A program made the translations under genes and the position numbers. The notes below the pieces were generated by a model, which saw nothing but the letters and a program-made list of their open reading frames with translations, had not been told where the DNA came from and did not search any database. From Anopheles merus (Eukaryota > Arthropoda > Insecta > Diptera > Culicidae): a stretch of DNA of 64,000 nt. The stretch covers positions 27,662,156 through 27,726,155 of the forward strand of contig NC_054085.1 in the NCBI RefSeq assembly GCF_017562075.2, read 5' to 3'. The first letter of the stretch is position 1. Every line of letters begins with the position of its first letter. Below, piece by piece: positions 48,553-59,878 of the stretch.

Positions 48553-51500
48553 TTATTTTATCACGTAAAATAAAAAGGAGTAGGCAATATAGCCTTTGAG
48601 GATTAAGCCATTCGTCTGATTAAAAAAAATCATAATGATTGACAAGACTGTCAAGGGGTTAATATCTACATCTATAATCTTATAATGGTGAGGTGTTATA
48701 CACAATTTCTAACATTATCACGTATCTGAACCAGCACTGGTATTGTACTGTATAACACTATCAGCTATACGCATACTGTTATATTTTATAGCATAGTTAG
48801 CCATAAATAATGTTGAACGTTCTGTGCAAACACAGTTCTGTGCAAAACAAATGCATTTATTTTCTGATACATATTTTTTTCTCTGAATTTTTTTTCTTGA
48901 ACTATTTGTTAGAACGTATAATAAGAGTGATTATATTTTATTTACTTTACTTCGCCCATTTCTTCATAGTAATCTTCATCATAAATAACTCATTAATCAT
49001 ATCAGGATATATCCTATGCCATAATTGAAATTGAAATAGTATATTTATTTATTATGCAATAATTAGTATTTATCATCACATAAAATAGAATAATAATAAT
49101 AGTAACTACTCCATTTGCTAGGAGTTAAACTGTCACTAATTGAATGCTCATACATTCCAGCGCAGCTGTTGACATCCATCCCTCTCATATCAAATTAGTT
49201 GATGAGCATATCGTTACTTACACGCCACACTCTTCCCATACGGCTCGTGGTGCATCTTTACTATCAACATTAATTGACATCGCATCGCTGTTAGCGCGAT
49301 TGCATTCCATTACCGGTGGGTTCAGTATATTTCCGATCCACCAAAAATCTGCCACCATTGTTCCACCAACGCTTCCCCATTTTCAATAGCATCGCCCGTC
49401 AACTGACCGATTTGTAATGAATTTACCCTCAATCACGTTTATCATTCACTAGCACCATTCGCCCAACACCCTTGCGCGTTCGCGCAGCGGGAAGAGTGTA
49501 TGTAAAATGATTATGCAAATTTCGTCTAAATCACGAACATCGGTAAAATGCATCAAAAAATAGAAAGAAAAAAAAATCGGAAACGGAAGGACGAACCATG
49601 CCGTTGATTGCAACATTTCATCGTTGTTGCACAAAGTACACTAGGGATGATGGTGATGCCTATAAGCAACAAAACTCTTCCAAAATGGAGTGCAAACTCG
49701 CTAAAAAAAATGGGGAAAAAGGATGTAGGAAAAATGGCTTCAATCAAAACAAACAACCAAAAAAAAAAAAGCTGCATCAAACTACTACACACAGTAGTAG
49801 CAAATACAGTAGTAGCAGTGGTGAAGGTGGGCTGTAATGGTGCAAGCAAATAGGTCTGCACACAAGAAAAAAGGACGAACAAATATAAACGACACGACAC
49901 AAAAATACCACTCGAACACAATTGACTATTGATTGAGTTTACGGTTCGCGTTAGTCGCCCGATTGGGGATTTTTGTTTGGGGACGCTGTAAACAGAGTGT
50001 TTGATAGTGTCAACACTCGAGTTTTGCATGGAAGGCAGTGTTTTGATGGAGCCTGGGCGTTGGAATTTGTCACGTAAAGCATCAGTGGAAGAGTTCAATA
50101 CGCATGGTGTTTAAGCAGGGTGAATAGGGGAAGTAAACTATTTTTATTGCTTTTATTTATTCTGTAAAAGTAGATTAATCGCAGGTTTACATATCAACGA
50201 TTGAAGCATATTGCATGCTTTTTTAGATATGAGTTTAAGAAAGTTAGTAATAGATATTTTAGAATATTTTTAAGATTTTTAAAGTAGAATTCATTGCTAT
50301 TATTGCTAGAGTTTAAATTTACACATGTAGCTTTAATTGCACATGCTATTTTACTGCTGTTATCTGAATGTTGATCCAAGGTAAATACAGAAAAATATCT
50401 AATAGGAAGCATTTTGTTATACTAATTTACGAGAGCATACGGAGCAAATATCGGAAGTTTTTTTTTTCTCAAACAAGTTTAACATGTTTGTATTTTCAAT
50501 TGAAGCAATTAAATGTCTGTGTCTGGTTTGTCGCTGCTCTTCTACTTTCCATGTGTTATGTTTAAAATTCCAAAAATATGATTGCAAGTTAAATGTTGCT
50601 GAAATCTCGAACATGACCTATCTGTTGCTCATCAAGTGAGAATTTAGAAAATATAATACAAAACAGGACCATATCTCTAAACTTATGCGAATTTAATGCA
50701 TAGGCTCTACATCAACTACTTGGTCCTTTTATTTCAGATCATTTTGTACATCTTCATTCATAAAATACCAATCATTCTCTGGTGAAACTTTCTGACTCGT
50801 ACCGAGCAATCTTCAAACCCCTATTCATCACCACACAACATAGCCCAATGACATTTGCATGTTAATGGATTGTTCGCGCAGGACATTTCGTGGACAGCTT
50901 CCATCCACCAGCGCATCGACTCGTCCAGAACAGCCCTGGAAAAGGGTAGCACTATTAGCTTTTATTTGTACACACGTGTGAACTTTACTGATGAGAATGA
51001 AACTACCAGGGGAGCGCGGGAACACGGGAACGCGGGAAAAAACGAGTAAAACGAAGGGTTATGAATGCGGTTCTATGAACTATCAGCGAGAGGAGCGTAC
51101 ATTTTCCTATCGCAATTCAATAGGATTCACGTTTCGAAGTATATTCACGCTACATCCGCTCCGCTCCGATTGTGTCAAATGCAGAAGATACAACCGGATA
51201 GTGGCAAGACGATGGATCCCCGGATGCCGCACAGGTACCGCAGCGGATGTCGTCAGAACCAGTGGAACCGTGCCATACCCACACCGACACGGGAAGGATA
51301 TCAGCAAAAAGGGAGTAAACAATTTCCCTCCGTAGTTTTTTTTTTTCTTTCTTTCTTAACTATCCCGCTGCTCGCTGCTCTGTAAAGTGTAAGCAATGCG
51401 AGGCAATTTCCCGTCTTTTCAGGTTGACGCTTGTTAGTGGAAGTTACTGTATCATTTGAGCAATTCAGTAATGTCTTTTGCAATGCGACTTTATTCTTTT

Positions 51501-54500
51501 GCTGCTACTACCTCTCTGCAAGAAGCGCGATTTTATCCTGTTGCTTTTTGGGGTTTTCCAAATTTTGGTCCCGTCTTCATACGGTCGCCCTGGAGTCATT
51601 AGAGACAAAAAGGGGGTTTTGCTTGGTAAGGGAAAAGCATTGGAGCCAGCTGGCGGTGCTGCGGGGTACATATTTTATGAAATATTTTAACATCAGCACG
51701 GGACGGCATTCAACTGGGCGCTGAGTTAGCGTCACCGAGGGTTCCGGATGAAGAAGCTGATGAAAGTGATTCCTATGAATATTTATCGTTCCTTTTGCTG
51801 GTGTTACTTTTCTTTTACTTTTAGTAGGGATATCATCCATCCTATGCATTTGTTATTCTTTTCCTGAATCGATCAGCATCCTTTTGACTTTATTTGTAAG
51901 CTTAAAGGCATGCGTTGTAATGCGGATTGCATACTTGTAGGCTCTATTATTTAAAATAATTATTTTACTAATTCGCTGCCAGGACACTCTTTTCTACAAA
52001 TTGATGTACAATTTATTTCTAAATCAAACTAAACCTTAAACCAACTTAGATTAAATTTAGCTACGACTTTACCAAATTATCGAGAAAATCTAATAATCAA
52101 AAGTAGTAAAAATCGCTCTTCCGCAGCCTTAAAAAGCGTTTGAAGGTGAGCGAAATATTTGTATTTACTTCATCATGCCAAACATACATTTCGATAACCT
52201 TCGTTCTATTATGTATTATTTATAGAACATTTCTGTAAAAGTTTCCTAAAGACAAAAACGACAGCTGAAAAAAGTAGAATGAAAACATGTTAACGTAACT
52301 GAAATTAAAATTAAAAAAAAAAAAACAAAGCCTGATTGCATGTATTCAGGTGCACTGATGCACCAGGCTCAGAGCTATTGCGACCAGGAGATTTTCCAAA
52401 ATCTCTTACAGCCTATGCTGGTTCCTGGAAGGACACATGAACACACCACCTTTTGAATAGCCTTACAACCCAGCCCAACGATCTTACGATAGCGACGAGC
52501 AAACTTGCAACCCACAATGGCCCTCATCGAAACGCTCGTCCGTGGTAGGCCATTCTGCACGCATTGCCGCTGCAGGTGCGCTGCTGGTCGATGGGCACAC
52601 AATTGAATAAATTAATTTCCATTTGCATAATTAGAAAATTTGATTACACGTACTTTAATGCTCCGCATCGGCCGGCACTGCTGGGCAGAAGGGTCACTCG
52701 GAAGTGACACTGCTTGATGATGCCGGCGCTGGCAAGGCGGGAGAGATGATTTAAGTTCCCGGTCGTGCAAAACGTTGCACTGGCAGCGTTGCATCACGTG
52801 GTTTGGTGGAGAGGGCTTTCACGGGCTGTCCAAATATTCCTCCGTTTGGTGCGTACCCGGTGTGCTAATCGATGATATTGACAATCGTGACATGGGATGG
52901 GAACAGGTGTGGTCAACATGTTAACTCCATTTAATAAGTTGATAGCGCTTTTAAAAACTAACTTAATAAGCATAGCTTGTAATTACAATGTATCGTTTTT
53001 CTAATAAGAATCACTCTCAATTCTATTGCATTCTATATTTTCGATCCTTTTATATCGAACAGAAGTCCTGCAGCTAACACAACAACCTTCAGTGTCCCAC
53101 CACGCACCTGAAGCTATGCCCTAACCTACCTAGAACAAAGTGAGTGATAAAATGTCGTCCCCTTTTCGGTCAGGTGACGACACTATCCAGCACGGGGTGA
53201 CAATGATGCAACACGATGCAATTTCTTCCCATTCCCGGGTACATCCGAGGCGGCCAGTACTTCGCATAATCAACCCACACACACACACACAAACACACAG
53301 CGCACAGAAGCGCACTCCGTCATTCCTTGGCTGCGTTTGCGAACAGTGCGTAATTTATCATGCAAATATTCATGAATTTCGCAAAAGTGAATAACCACTA
53401 ATTTAAATTGGAAAGTGTAACGCCGTCCTCAACGCAGTGGTGTGGAATGTGGTCCGGTTGGCGTTGGAAACAAACACCGAAGATCGGACGCCATCAGTCC
53501 CAGCGTGTAGCCGGCGTCCGGCATGATAAATGTTGCATCGAGCCTGTCCACTGTCCCGGAGCGTAGTAAGCCGATGATGATGGTATTGTGGCACGCTGGC
53601 AGTGGTCTGGCCTGGGGGTCAGAGTGACATAGTGCATTCTCTCCATCCACCGGTAGTGTGTTTGATGTTTCTATTTACAGTTTGGAAGTTTTGAAAGCTG
53701 TTAATTGATTCGATTTTAGATAAGATTGCCCATGAAGTTGACTGACCACTCTCGCTCACACCGAAGAGAGAGTCAGACAACACAACACATTGTCAATAGT
53801 GGAGCGTTTGGATGGCCATCAGTCCTCCTCGCTGGCCGGTATCGCCTTTGAAAATAGTTGTTTAAAAGCTGTCAGTTGTCAAAAGTTTAAATGCATTTCG
53901 GCACGGGGGAGTCAGTTTACAAATAAACAATTAATGGATGGGAGTGTCACTCGACTGAAAGCATTAGCCGATACAAACTATTCCAAATACTAAACATTTG
54001 GAAGTAGCATTAGTACTAACACTCCGGAATTGACCTTTATCGCCCAATCTACATTGGGGTTCGTTTTGCGGTTCGTTTGACACCCGAAAAACCGCAAACA
54101 TCAATAGACTTGAAGTCCTTTTTGTACTATTCTGTTCAACTGTTCGCAATGTACTGTGCAGTGTACATCGCTACGGACATCAACGGCCACGTCGTCGTAT
54201 CGTTGTTGGTCGGTTTCAAAGACCACCGTGCAACGTTAAACTTCACAAACGTGTTGGTTTTTGCTCTTCACTGCACTGCATACGCGTACGCTGAAAACGG
54301 GTCCGCCTCGTAGCCTTGTTAGTATGCAAACCATGACAACTTGCCCCCCCCCCCCAACCCACACTGAAGTTGCGAGGATTTAACACCCCCCTCGGATGCA
54401 CTTCCGGGTTGAAGAATGACCGGATCGTGCCGTGTTGCGTTCGGCAGTGTCATGGGGTGCAGCTGACACGGATGGTTTGCAGTTTACTTACACTTTAATA

Positions 54501-56125
54501 TTTTATTTGGCGAGTTTTGTTCTGCGTTTTGTTTTATAGGATTATTCATACTTTGTTTTTTTTCTGGCATTTGGTATGGTTTTTGAGCCCCAATGAAGTG
54601 GTTTGACGAAAAAAAAGTTTATTAAGATAATATTGTTGTGCAAATTGCATAATTGTAGGAGGCTTAGCTTGGAACTGTGTTAAGTGCGCCTAAAGTTATG
54701 CAAATTCATTTTATGGATGTTCAGATATAACTTTTACTTTTACACAACAAATCATCATTATTTGAACATTTTCTAACTCACTGTATATTTATAATGGCAT
54801 GCAAATAAATTGACTGAAATTACTACGAAGTCGTTTCGTCACAAGCTTTAAATGCCATTTCTTTTACATCTTCCTTCGCGTGTTCGAAAGTCAACACGAC
54901 GACATCAACAATTAACGACAGACGTGATTTGTTCGCCCGTCCGTTCAGCAGGAAGTTAGTTCAGCCACACAGCACAAAAGCACCAAACTCACACTCCGGA
55001 AGCGAAAGCGAAAGCCAAAGCAATTGATGTTGATGATTTTTATTGCTCCCCATCGCTGCGTGTCGAAAATGGGAGGGGGAAAACGCCAACGGAAAAACTG
55101 AATGTGTCGTGGCAGCATCAAATGAAATGCGATCCTTAATCGAATTATGGCTTTTCGCCCGGCATTTTGCGCGAGAGAATACGCCAAAACCGAGTGTTTG
55201 AGCGGTGTGGTTTTAAGGCAAATTAGGCGTACGCGCGACGGATTGTGCAGGAAGGAGCAGGCGGTAGAAGTCAGAATGGTTGCGGTTTTTCTTTCAATTT
55301 TTTGTCCGTTTTATTGCTTAGCTCTTTTGACGAACCCGGATGCTGACGGCGGGACGAGATATGGTGGATTTATTCGCAATTTGCCGTTTTATTTTTGGCT
55401 AAGATTGGAGCTGGGTTGGAGAAAATAATTTATTAATTTATTCATACGTTTGCGCCGGGGCGCAGAATGATGTACGCATTGACTGAAGGAAACGTTGCAA
55501 TCGGTGGTCTGGTGGGATTTAATTTAAAATGTTTATTACGGAATCGCGTGCAGTACTTTGCATTTCATGGGATGGGTAAGCTAATATAAGATTTTTAGAT
55601 AAACACACTGGATAACGTTGGTTGATCGTTGATTTTGGATTTTGCCATGTATTTTACTAAAAAGTTTACTTCAGCAGTTGTACAGCAGGGTTTTTTTTAA
55701 TGAGGAATGTTGGAAAAATAAATAAATTAAATGTTTTTTGCATTTTGCAGCTTTCAGTTGATAATAAACAATGAAACTTATGGAAACTTTATATCGCTTT
55801 TATATTATTTTCATCTTTTGATAATCCATCTATTAATCCATCATGAATAAATAATCATACCTTCGATTTAAATTGTATGATTTTCGATGTCAATTATATT
55901 CGGAACAGCTTTATGCTACAAAAACCCAATTCGATCCTTTAGTGGAATTTGTAAAAAATATTTCATTAATAAATACAATAACAATACAAAAACCAGAAAT
56001 TGTTTTAAATAAGAACAAAACTAAACAACCCAGTCCCATTCGTTAATAGCCTTTTTATTTGCCTTTTCTCTGTTTACGTGTTCAATATGTTACAAATATC
56101 AGTCCGACAATTTCTCCTTATTTCT
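48553..56125. other. Intergenic stretch without a certain gene
   Basis: AT-rich blocks (48,160-49,140; 50,100-50,800; 51,830-52,330; 55,430-56,160) alternate with GC-richer islands (50,820-51,330; 52,400-52,860; 53,410-53,660; 54,060-54,480). The island at 53,410-53,660 has an open minus-strand frame with coding-like codons but no ATG start; see findings. Motif copies lie at 51,927-51,942 (minus) and 54,688-54,703. No domain is recognisable. Confidence 0.45.
54645..54703. repeat. Inverted pair of the dispersed 16-base motif
   Basis: TTGCATAATTGTAGG (54,645-54,659) faces GCCTAAAGTTATGCAA (54,688-54,703) across about 28 bases. The arms are imperfect reverse complements of each other and both resemble the dispersed motif. 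Confidence 0.5.
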
Positions 56126-56131
56126 TTTATT
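56126..56131 (-). terminator. Poly(A) signal of the Gag-RT gene
   Basis: TTTATT on the plus strand, read as AATAAA on the minus strand, about 40 bases after the TAA stop at 56,170-56,172. A canonical signal so close to the stop supports a short host-type 3' UTR. Confidence 0.55.
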
Positions 56132-56169
56132 TCCTTAAAATACAATTTCTATCACTAAATTGTACAAAA

Positions 56170-57915
56170 TTAAGGTATACATGCATCTTTCCCTTTAATC
56201 TCAAAATCAAATTGTTGCACCTGTAGTAGCTCCCTTCGAAAATCTTTCTCCAGCTTTATGCCTACATCTACCAATACCTCGAACGATACAAACAGTAAAA
56301 ACTGTCGAAAATGCTCAATTGATTCTGTCACGTGCTTTGCCAACCGCGTGCATGTCTTATCATCATGCCCATCGTGCTGTCGTCGCAGCTCGGCAAATCG
56401 CCCAATTACTTCGCTCGCTCCATTCTCCTTGCGAAGCAAACTTTCAAACGTCTTCCCGGTAGAACTTTCGCTTATCGCCAGCACCAATCGGTACCCAGCG
56501 GCAACCGGCAGCCGAAATGGTAATCCAATCGAGCTGACTTTCCCCTGCTGCACGATCCAGTTGTGCAGTTGAATTTGCGCCTCGAAGAACCGGCATCGTC
56601 GAAGGATGGCAGTCAGCCCGAAGGCGGTGAGCGCTGATAAAACGCGCGCCAGCTGTGGAAGTCCCTCGGCCGTGTCCCGGCTGGGGAGGACGAGTGTATC
56701 GTTCAGCACAACGACATCGCCGGTAGGAAGTTTGCGGGCAAGTTCAATTAGTATTTTGTTAAATACAGCCGTTGTGTTGGTGAAGTGTTTCGGTGCCCGC
56801 TGTAGCTGGAACGGTCCGAACGGTGTGGCGAAGGTGAAGTAGCGCTGGGAGTCCGGTTCCAGCGGGATCTGTAAATGTCCCGCATCGAAGTCGAGTGTGG
56901 TGAAGTAACGGAATGCGGCCAACGCTGGCAGAAGGGGCTCTGGGACGAGATAGTTCGGTGGCTCTCGGTGGATTGCTCCGTTTAGGTGGGATAAGTCTAG
57001 CACAATGCTTTGAGCATCGAAGTGATGCATCGGATGGAACAGCGGAGGAGCAGTGGAAGACGACATCTTCCGAATGACATCACAGGTTAGGTGAGAGATT
57101 AAGGAACTTTGCAGCAGCCGGGATTTGGCGTGGCAGTCGGACAGTTTGACGGTGTCTAATTCTCTCGAGACAGTCGGTGTCTTCAGCTGTACCACGATTT
57201 GGTGTGTTTTGGAGATGCCCAAATCGGACAGGTTACAGGACACTGCCATCCGATGGCAACGCAGTAAGGATGACAGCTCCTTTCCGACTACTTGAAGCAC
57301 CTGGGGATTTCCGTGAAGAGTTTCGGTTAGATTTTCGCCACCCAAAACAATGTCCTCCATCCTATCGGCTAATGTTTCAAAGTGGTCCAGCGTCAGTTTT
57401 GATTCGTTGTACTGGCGCATCAGCCCATCCAGCTCCTCTTGCCAATGAATTGCATTTTTTAACTGTTTCAAGGAAGTTCCAAATGGAACCGATTTTGACA
57501 GGATCGGGTCCTGAAGTCCTGCCACGATGCAACATACAATGGTTTCCTCTGGTAGGTTCATATGTTTGCCCAACCTTTGCATCTCTTCGGTGTACTCGTC
57601 CAAGGACTCGTTTGGTAGTTTTTTCCTTCTTTCCAATGCACGCTGGCGAGCTTTCCGAGATGTTGAGTTGAACTCATTCTCTGGGAAAGCCTTCACAAAC
57701 GTATGCTGAAACTCTTCCCAACTGGACACCTTTGAGCGGTTGAGCCAAGTCTTTGCCGAGCCTTGCAGCTTGCCTCGTGCGAAGGAGTACAGCTGGTCTC
57801 CGCTGAGTGCACTGCTGTGGCCGAATTGCTTCACAATATCCAACCATTCTTTAGCGGTTAATTCGGCACTTTCTGGATCGTAATCGTTCACGTGTTGCTC
57901 ACAAGACATCGTCAT
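56170..57915 (-). CDS. Domesticated Ty3/gypsy-type Gag-reverse transcriptase-like fusion protein
   Basis: A single uninterrupted frame of 581 codons from ATG (57,913-57,915) to TAA. Residues about 20-165 form a retrotransposon Gag domain, recognised by WLDIVKQFG, AKTWL, the SLDEYTEEM block and the GLQDP block. Residues about 235-460 are reverse-transcriptase-like, with pre-palm IRKMSSST, LDLSHLNG, TLDFDAGHLQI (motif A, Asp342), TPFGPFQL and a palm end CRFFEAQIQLHNWI. The active-site motif C reads VLND (403-406), so one catalytic Asp is replaced by Asn. No zinc knuckle, protease, RNase H or integrase is seen, and no LTRs flank it. The last 120 residues are unlike any domain I know. An intact frame in a part-deleted, catalytically broken element suggests a host gene, perhaps acting through Gag assembly or nucleic-acid binding (inference). 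The start could instead be the ATG two codons later (57,907-57,909). Alternatively it is a recently inactivated element fragment. Confidence 0.8.
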   Translation of the reverse strand: MTMSCEQHVNDYDPESAELTAKEWLDIVKQFGHSSALSGDQLYSFARGKLQGSAKTWLNRSKVSSWEEFQHTFVKAFPENEFNSTSRKARQRALERRKKLPNESLDEYTEEMQRLGKHMNLPEETIVCCIVAGLQDPILSKSVPFGTSLKQLKNAIHWQEELDGLMRQYNESKLTLDHFETLADRMEDIVLGGENLTETLHGNPQVLQVVGKELSSLLRCHRMAVSCNLSDLGISKTHQIVVQLKTPTVSRELDTVKLSDCHAKSRLLQSSLISHLTCDVIRKMSSSTAPPLFHPMHHFDAQSIVLDLSHLNGAIHREPPNYLVPEPLLPALAAFRYFTTLDFDAGHLQIPLEPDSQRYFTFATPFGPFQLQRAPKHFTNTTAVFNKILIELARKLPTGDVVVLNDTLVLPSRDTAEGLPQLARVLSALTAFGLTAILRRCRFFEAQIQLHNWIVQQGKVSSIGLPFRLPVAAGYRLVLAISESSTGKTFESLLRKENGASEVIGRFAELRRQHDGHDDKTCTRLAKHVTESIEHFRQFLLFVSFEVLVDVGIKLEKDFRRELLQVQQFDFEIKGKDACIP

Positions 57916-57928
57916 TACTCTCAATATC

Positions 57929-58416
57929 CTGTGAAATCAACCCCAAAAACACACTCGTCCAAGGATTTCACCAAAAGCCGTTTCACTGTTAAAGTTTACT
58001 AACAAATCACGCCGCAGTTGCCGCTTAAGTGCGACTGGCTGGGATTTTATCGACCGTTCCTGATTACGGATGAAATGCGACTCGCAGCACAATTCACGCC
58101 GCCGACGAGACATGCCCGATTGTGATCGGGTGGAGTTTTCCCGGCGTTTGCACTTTGCACACAAAACACCGAACCGGCTCGCCCTCTTCCCTTTCGCTCC
58201 GAAACGCTGTGCCTATGCGCACGGTTGGGAAAGATTTCCTTCTGCGTTTTTCCTGCCGATGTCACACCGTGTGTACGTTGTAGATGGTCGGTAGGCCGTT
58301 CCCGTTTTATCCTACAGGGAGCAGAAGCGTAGCATTAGTGCGTGGAGTGCGTTTTTTGGGAAGGGGAAGGCGAACGAGGGTGAACTAGAATGAAGTCAGA
58401 ATAGGAAAGTACTTAC
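57929..58416 (-). other. Inferred 5' UTR intron of the Gag-RT gene
   Basis: An acceptor GATTTCACAG lies 13 bases before the ATG. The nearest perfect donor upstream on the minus strand is GTGC followed by GTAAGTAC (exon edge 58,417). Joining them gives a 488-bp intron and an upstream non-coding exon with no ATG just before the donor. Splicing is inferred from the two sites only. Confidence 0.35.
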
Positions 58417-58417
58417 G

Positions 58418-59038
58418 CACACCAGTAAATCAGTCTCGGTGGTGCGATTGTAGCAAACGATATCCTTACGACAGGCTGAAGGCTGTTGAGCGTTGTGAGT
58501 GTGTTGATGAGCAAAATAAATTTGAAAGCAGGTGAGATGAAGCAACCTGTTGACACGGGAAGGAACGGTTTAATTCGATCAAAGTATATATGTGTATAGT
58601 TTTTGTTAAATACTTAAAAAAATGTGTCATAATTTTAAAAATCTTTTTTAACTCAAGAAAATAATTTACAGTAAAAATTGTCTATAACTAATATTTAACA
58701 TCGAGCAACTGAAATATTTTTCAAAGTTTATAGACAGGCAATGTATTGAAATTGTAGATGCAGTTTAAAAATTCACAGTAAACTGTAAACTAATTTATTG
58801 TTTGAGTAAGTTTTGATCGCATACGTTTCCGTTTTAAATGATTTTTTAGTATCAGTAACAAGGCAATCTGTTTTGTATTGTTCAACTATATCCAAAAACC
58901 CTGTGTAGATCGGCATTTGCCGAAAAAAGATGAACAAGAGAGTTATTTGATACACTTTGGAAATTTGGCAAAAGCTTACCTGAAAAATTAAGCGTAATAA
59001 GTTTCCAAAGGCAGATATTTTTTTGAAATATAAATATA
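58418..59038. other. Upstream flank of the Gag-RT gene
   Basis: Would contain the non-coding first exon and promoter if the inferred intron is real, followed by AT-rich DNA up to the MITE at 59,039. No gene or LTR is visible. Confidence 0.4.
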
Positions 59039-59878
59039 CAGTAGAGCGCCGTTTATCCGGGCTTCTCGGGACTTGACCTCGCCCGGATAAGCGAATAACA
59101 CGGATAATGAGTAAAATGATTTATTTTATTACCAATTCTTATAACCGCTTTTTCAAATATCCTCCTAATAACTCAATAGTTCCGATTATGTGACTCAACA
59201 GCTTGAGAAAAAGTATCAAAAATGCTCATTTTCTATTATGATCCGTGTTAGGGCACTCAATTTGTCTCTGGTTTGATATATCGAACTGAACGAAGGTCAT
59301 TTGCATTACCTGACTCAAACGGAGACTGTTTTTTGTCCAACAGATTTCCGTCAGGTTAAAGCTACGGAAAACGTTTTGTTTTACGGTTTAACTACTAAAT
59401 ACATATATTTAAACCACACGAATTGCATGTAATTACATTCAAAAAGGGTTTTTTTGTAATTATTCATTACAAAAAGGGTGGGAATAACAAAATACACAGA
59501 AATTAGAAAATCATACCACAAGCGCTACTTTGCATGACATTGCCAAACACATTTAAAGAACAATAATATGCCAGACGTAGAAATAATTATAAATTGGTAC
59601 GATACTTCCTGCGTTACGCGTTGCAGTTTGTTTTGACAAGCAAATCCATTTCAGATCCATTTGGTAGCAATCTCTCGAGTCAACGAAAGAAGTCTCTAAC
59701 AAGCTTGTATAATAACGATTTCGTTTTAGTTCGTGTAGCGCGATTTTGTTTGACACATTTCCGTTTGAATCAGATAATCGACACTAATGTCACCTTTGTA
59801 TTTAACTGTCATTTCTCAACAGCACGGATAAACGGAAAGCCGGATAAAAGGTACCGGGATAAACGGCACTCCACTGTA
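59037..59878. mobile_element. pogo/Tigger-like MITE with TA target-site duplication
   Basis: The left end CAGTAGAGCGCCGTTTATCC (59,039 on) and the reverse complement of the right end, CAGTGGAGTGCCGTTTATCC, agree at 18 of 20 positions. Each is bordered by TA (59,037-59,038; 59,877-59,878). Further GGATAA-rich subterminal repeats occur inside both ends. The 838-bp interior has no transposase frame, so it is non-autonomous. The family call rests on the CAGTRGAG ends and TA duplication typical of pogo/Tigger elements. Confidence 0.85.

Noticed and set aside
56258..57709. Plus-strand frames opposite the Gag-RT gene
   Set aside because: Antisense shadows of the 581-codon minus-strand frame.
57937..58164. 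Cys-rich frame just upstream of the Gag-RT gene, considered as a zinc knuckle
   Set aside because: It starts at TTG, not ATG, is in a different frame from Gag, and lacks the retroviral knuckle spacing.
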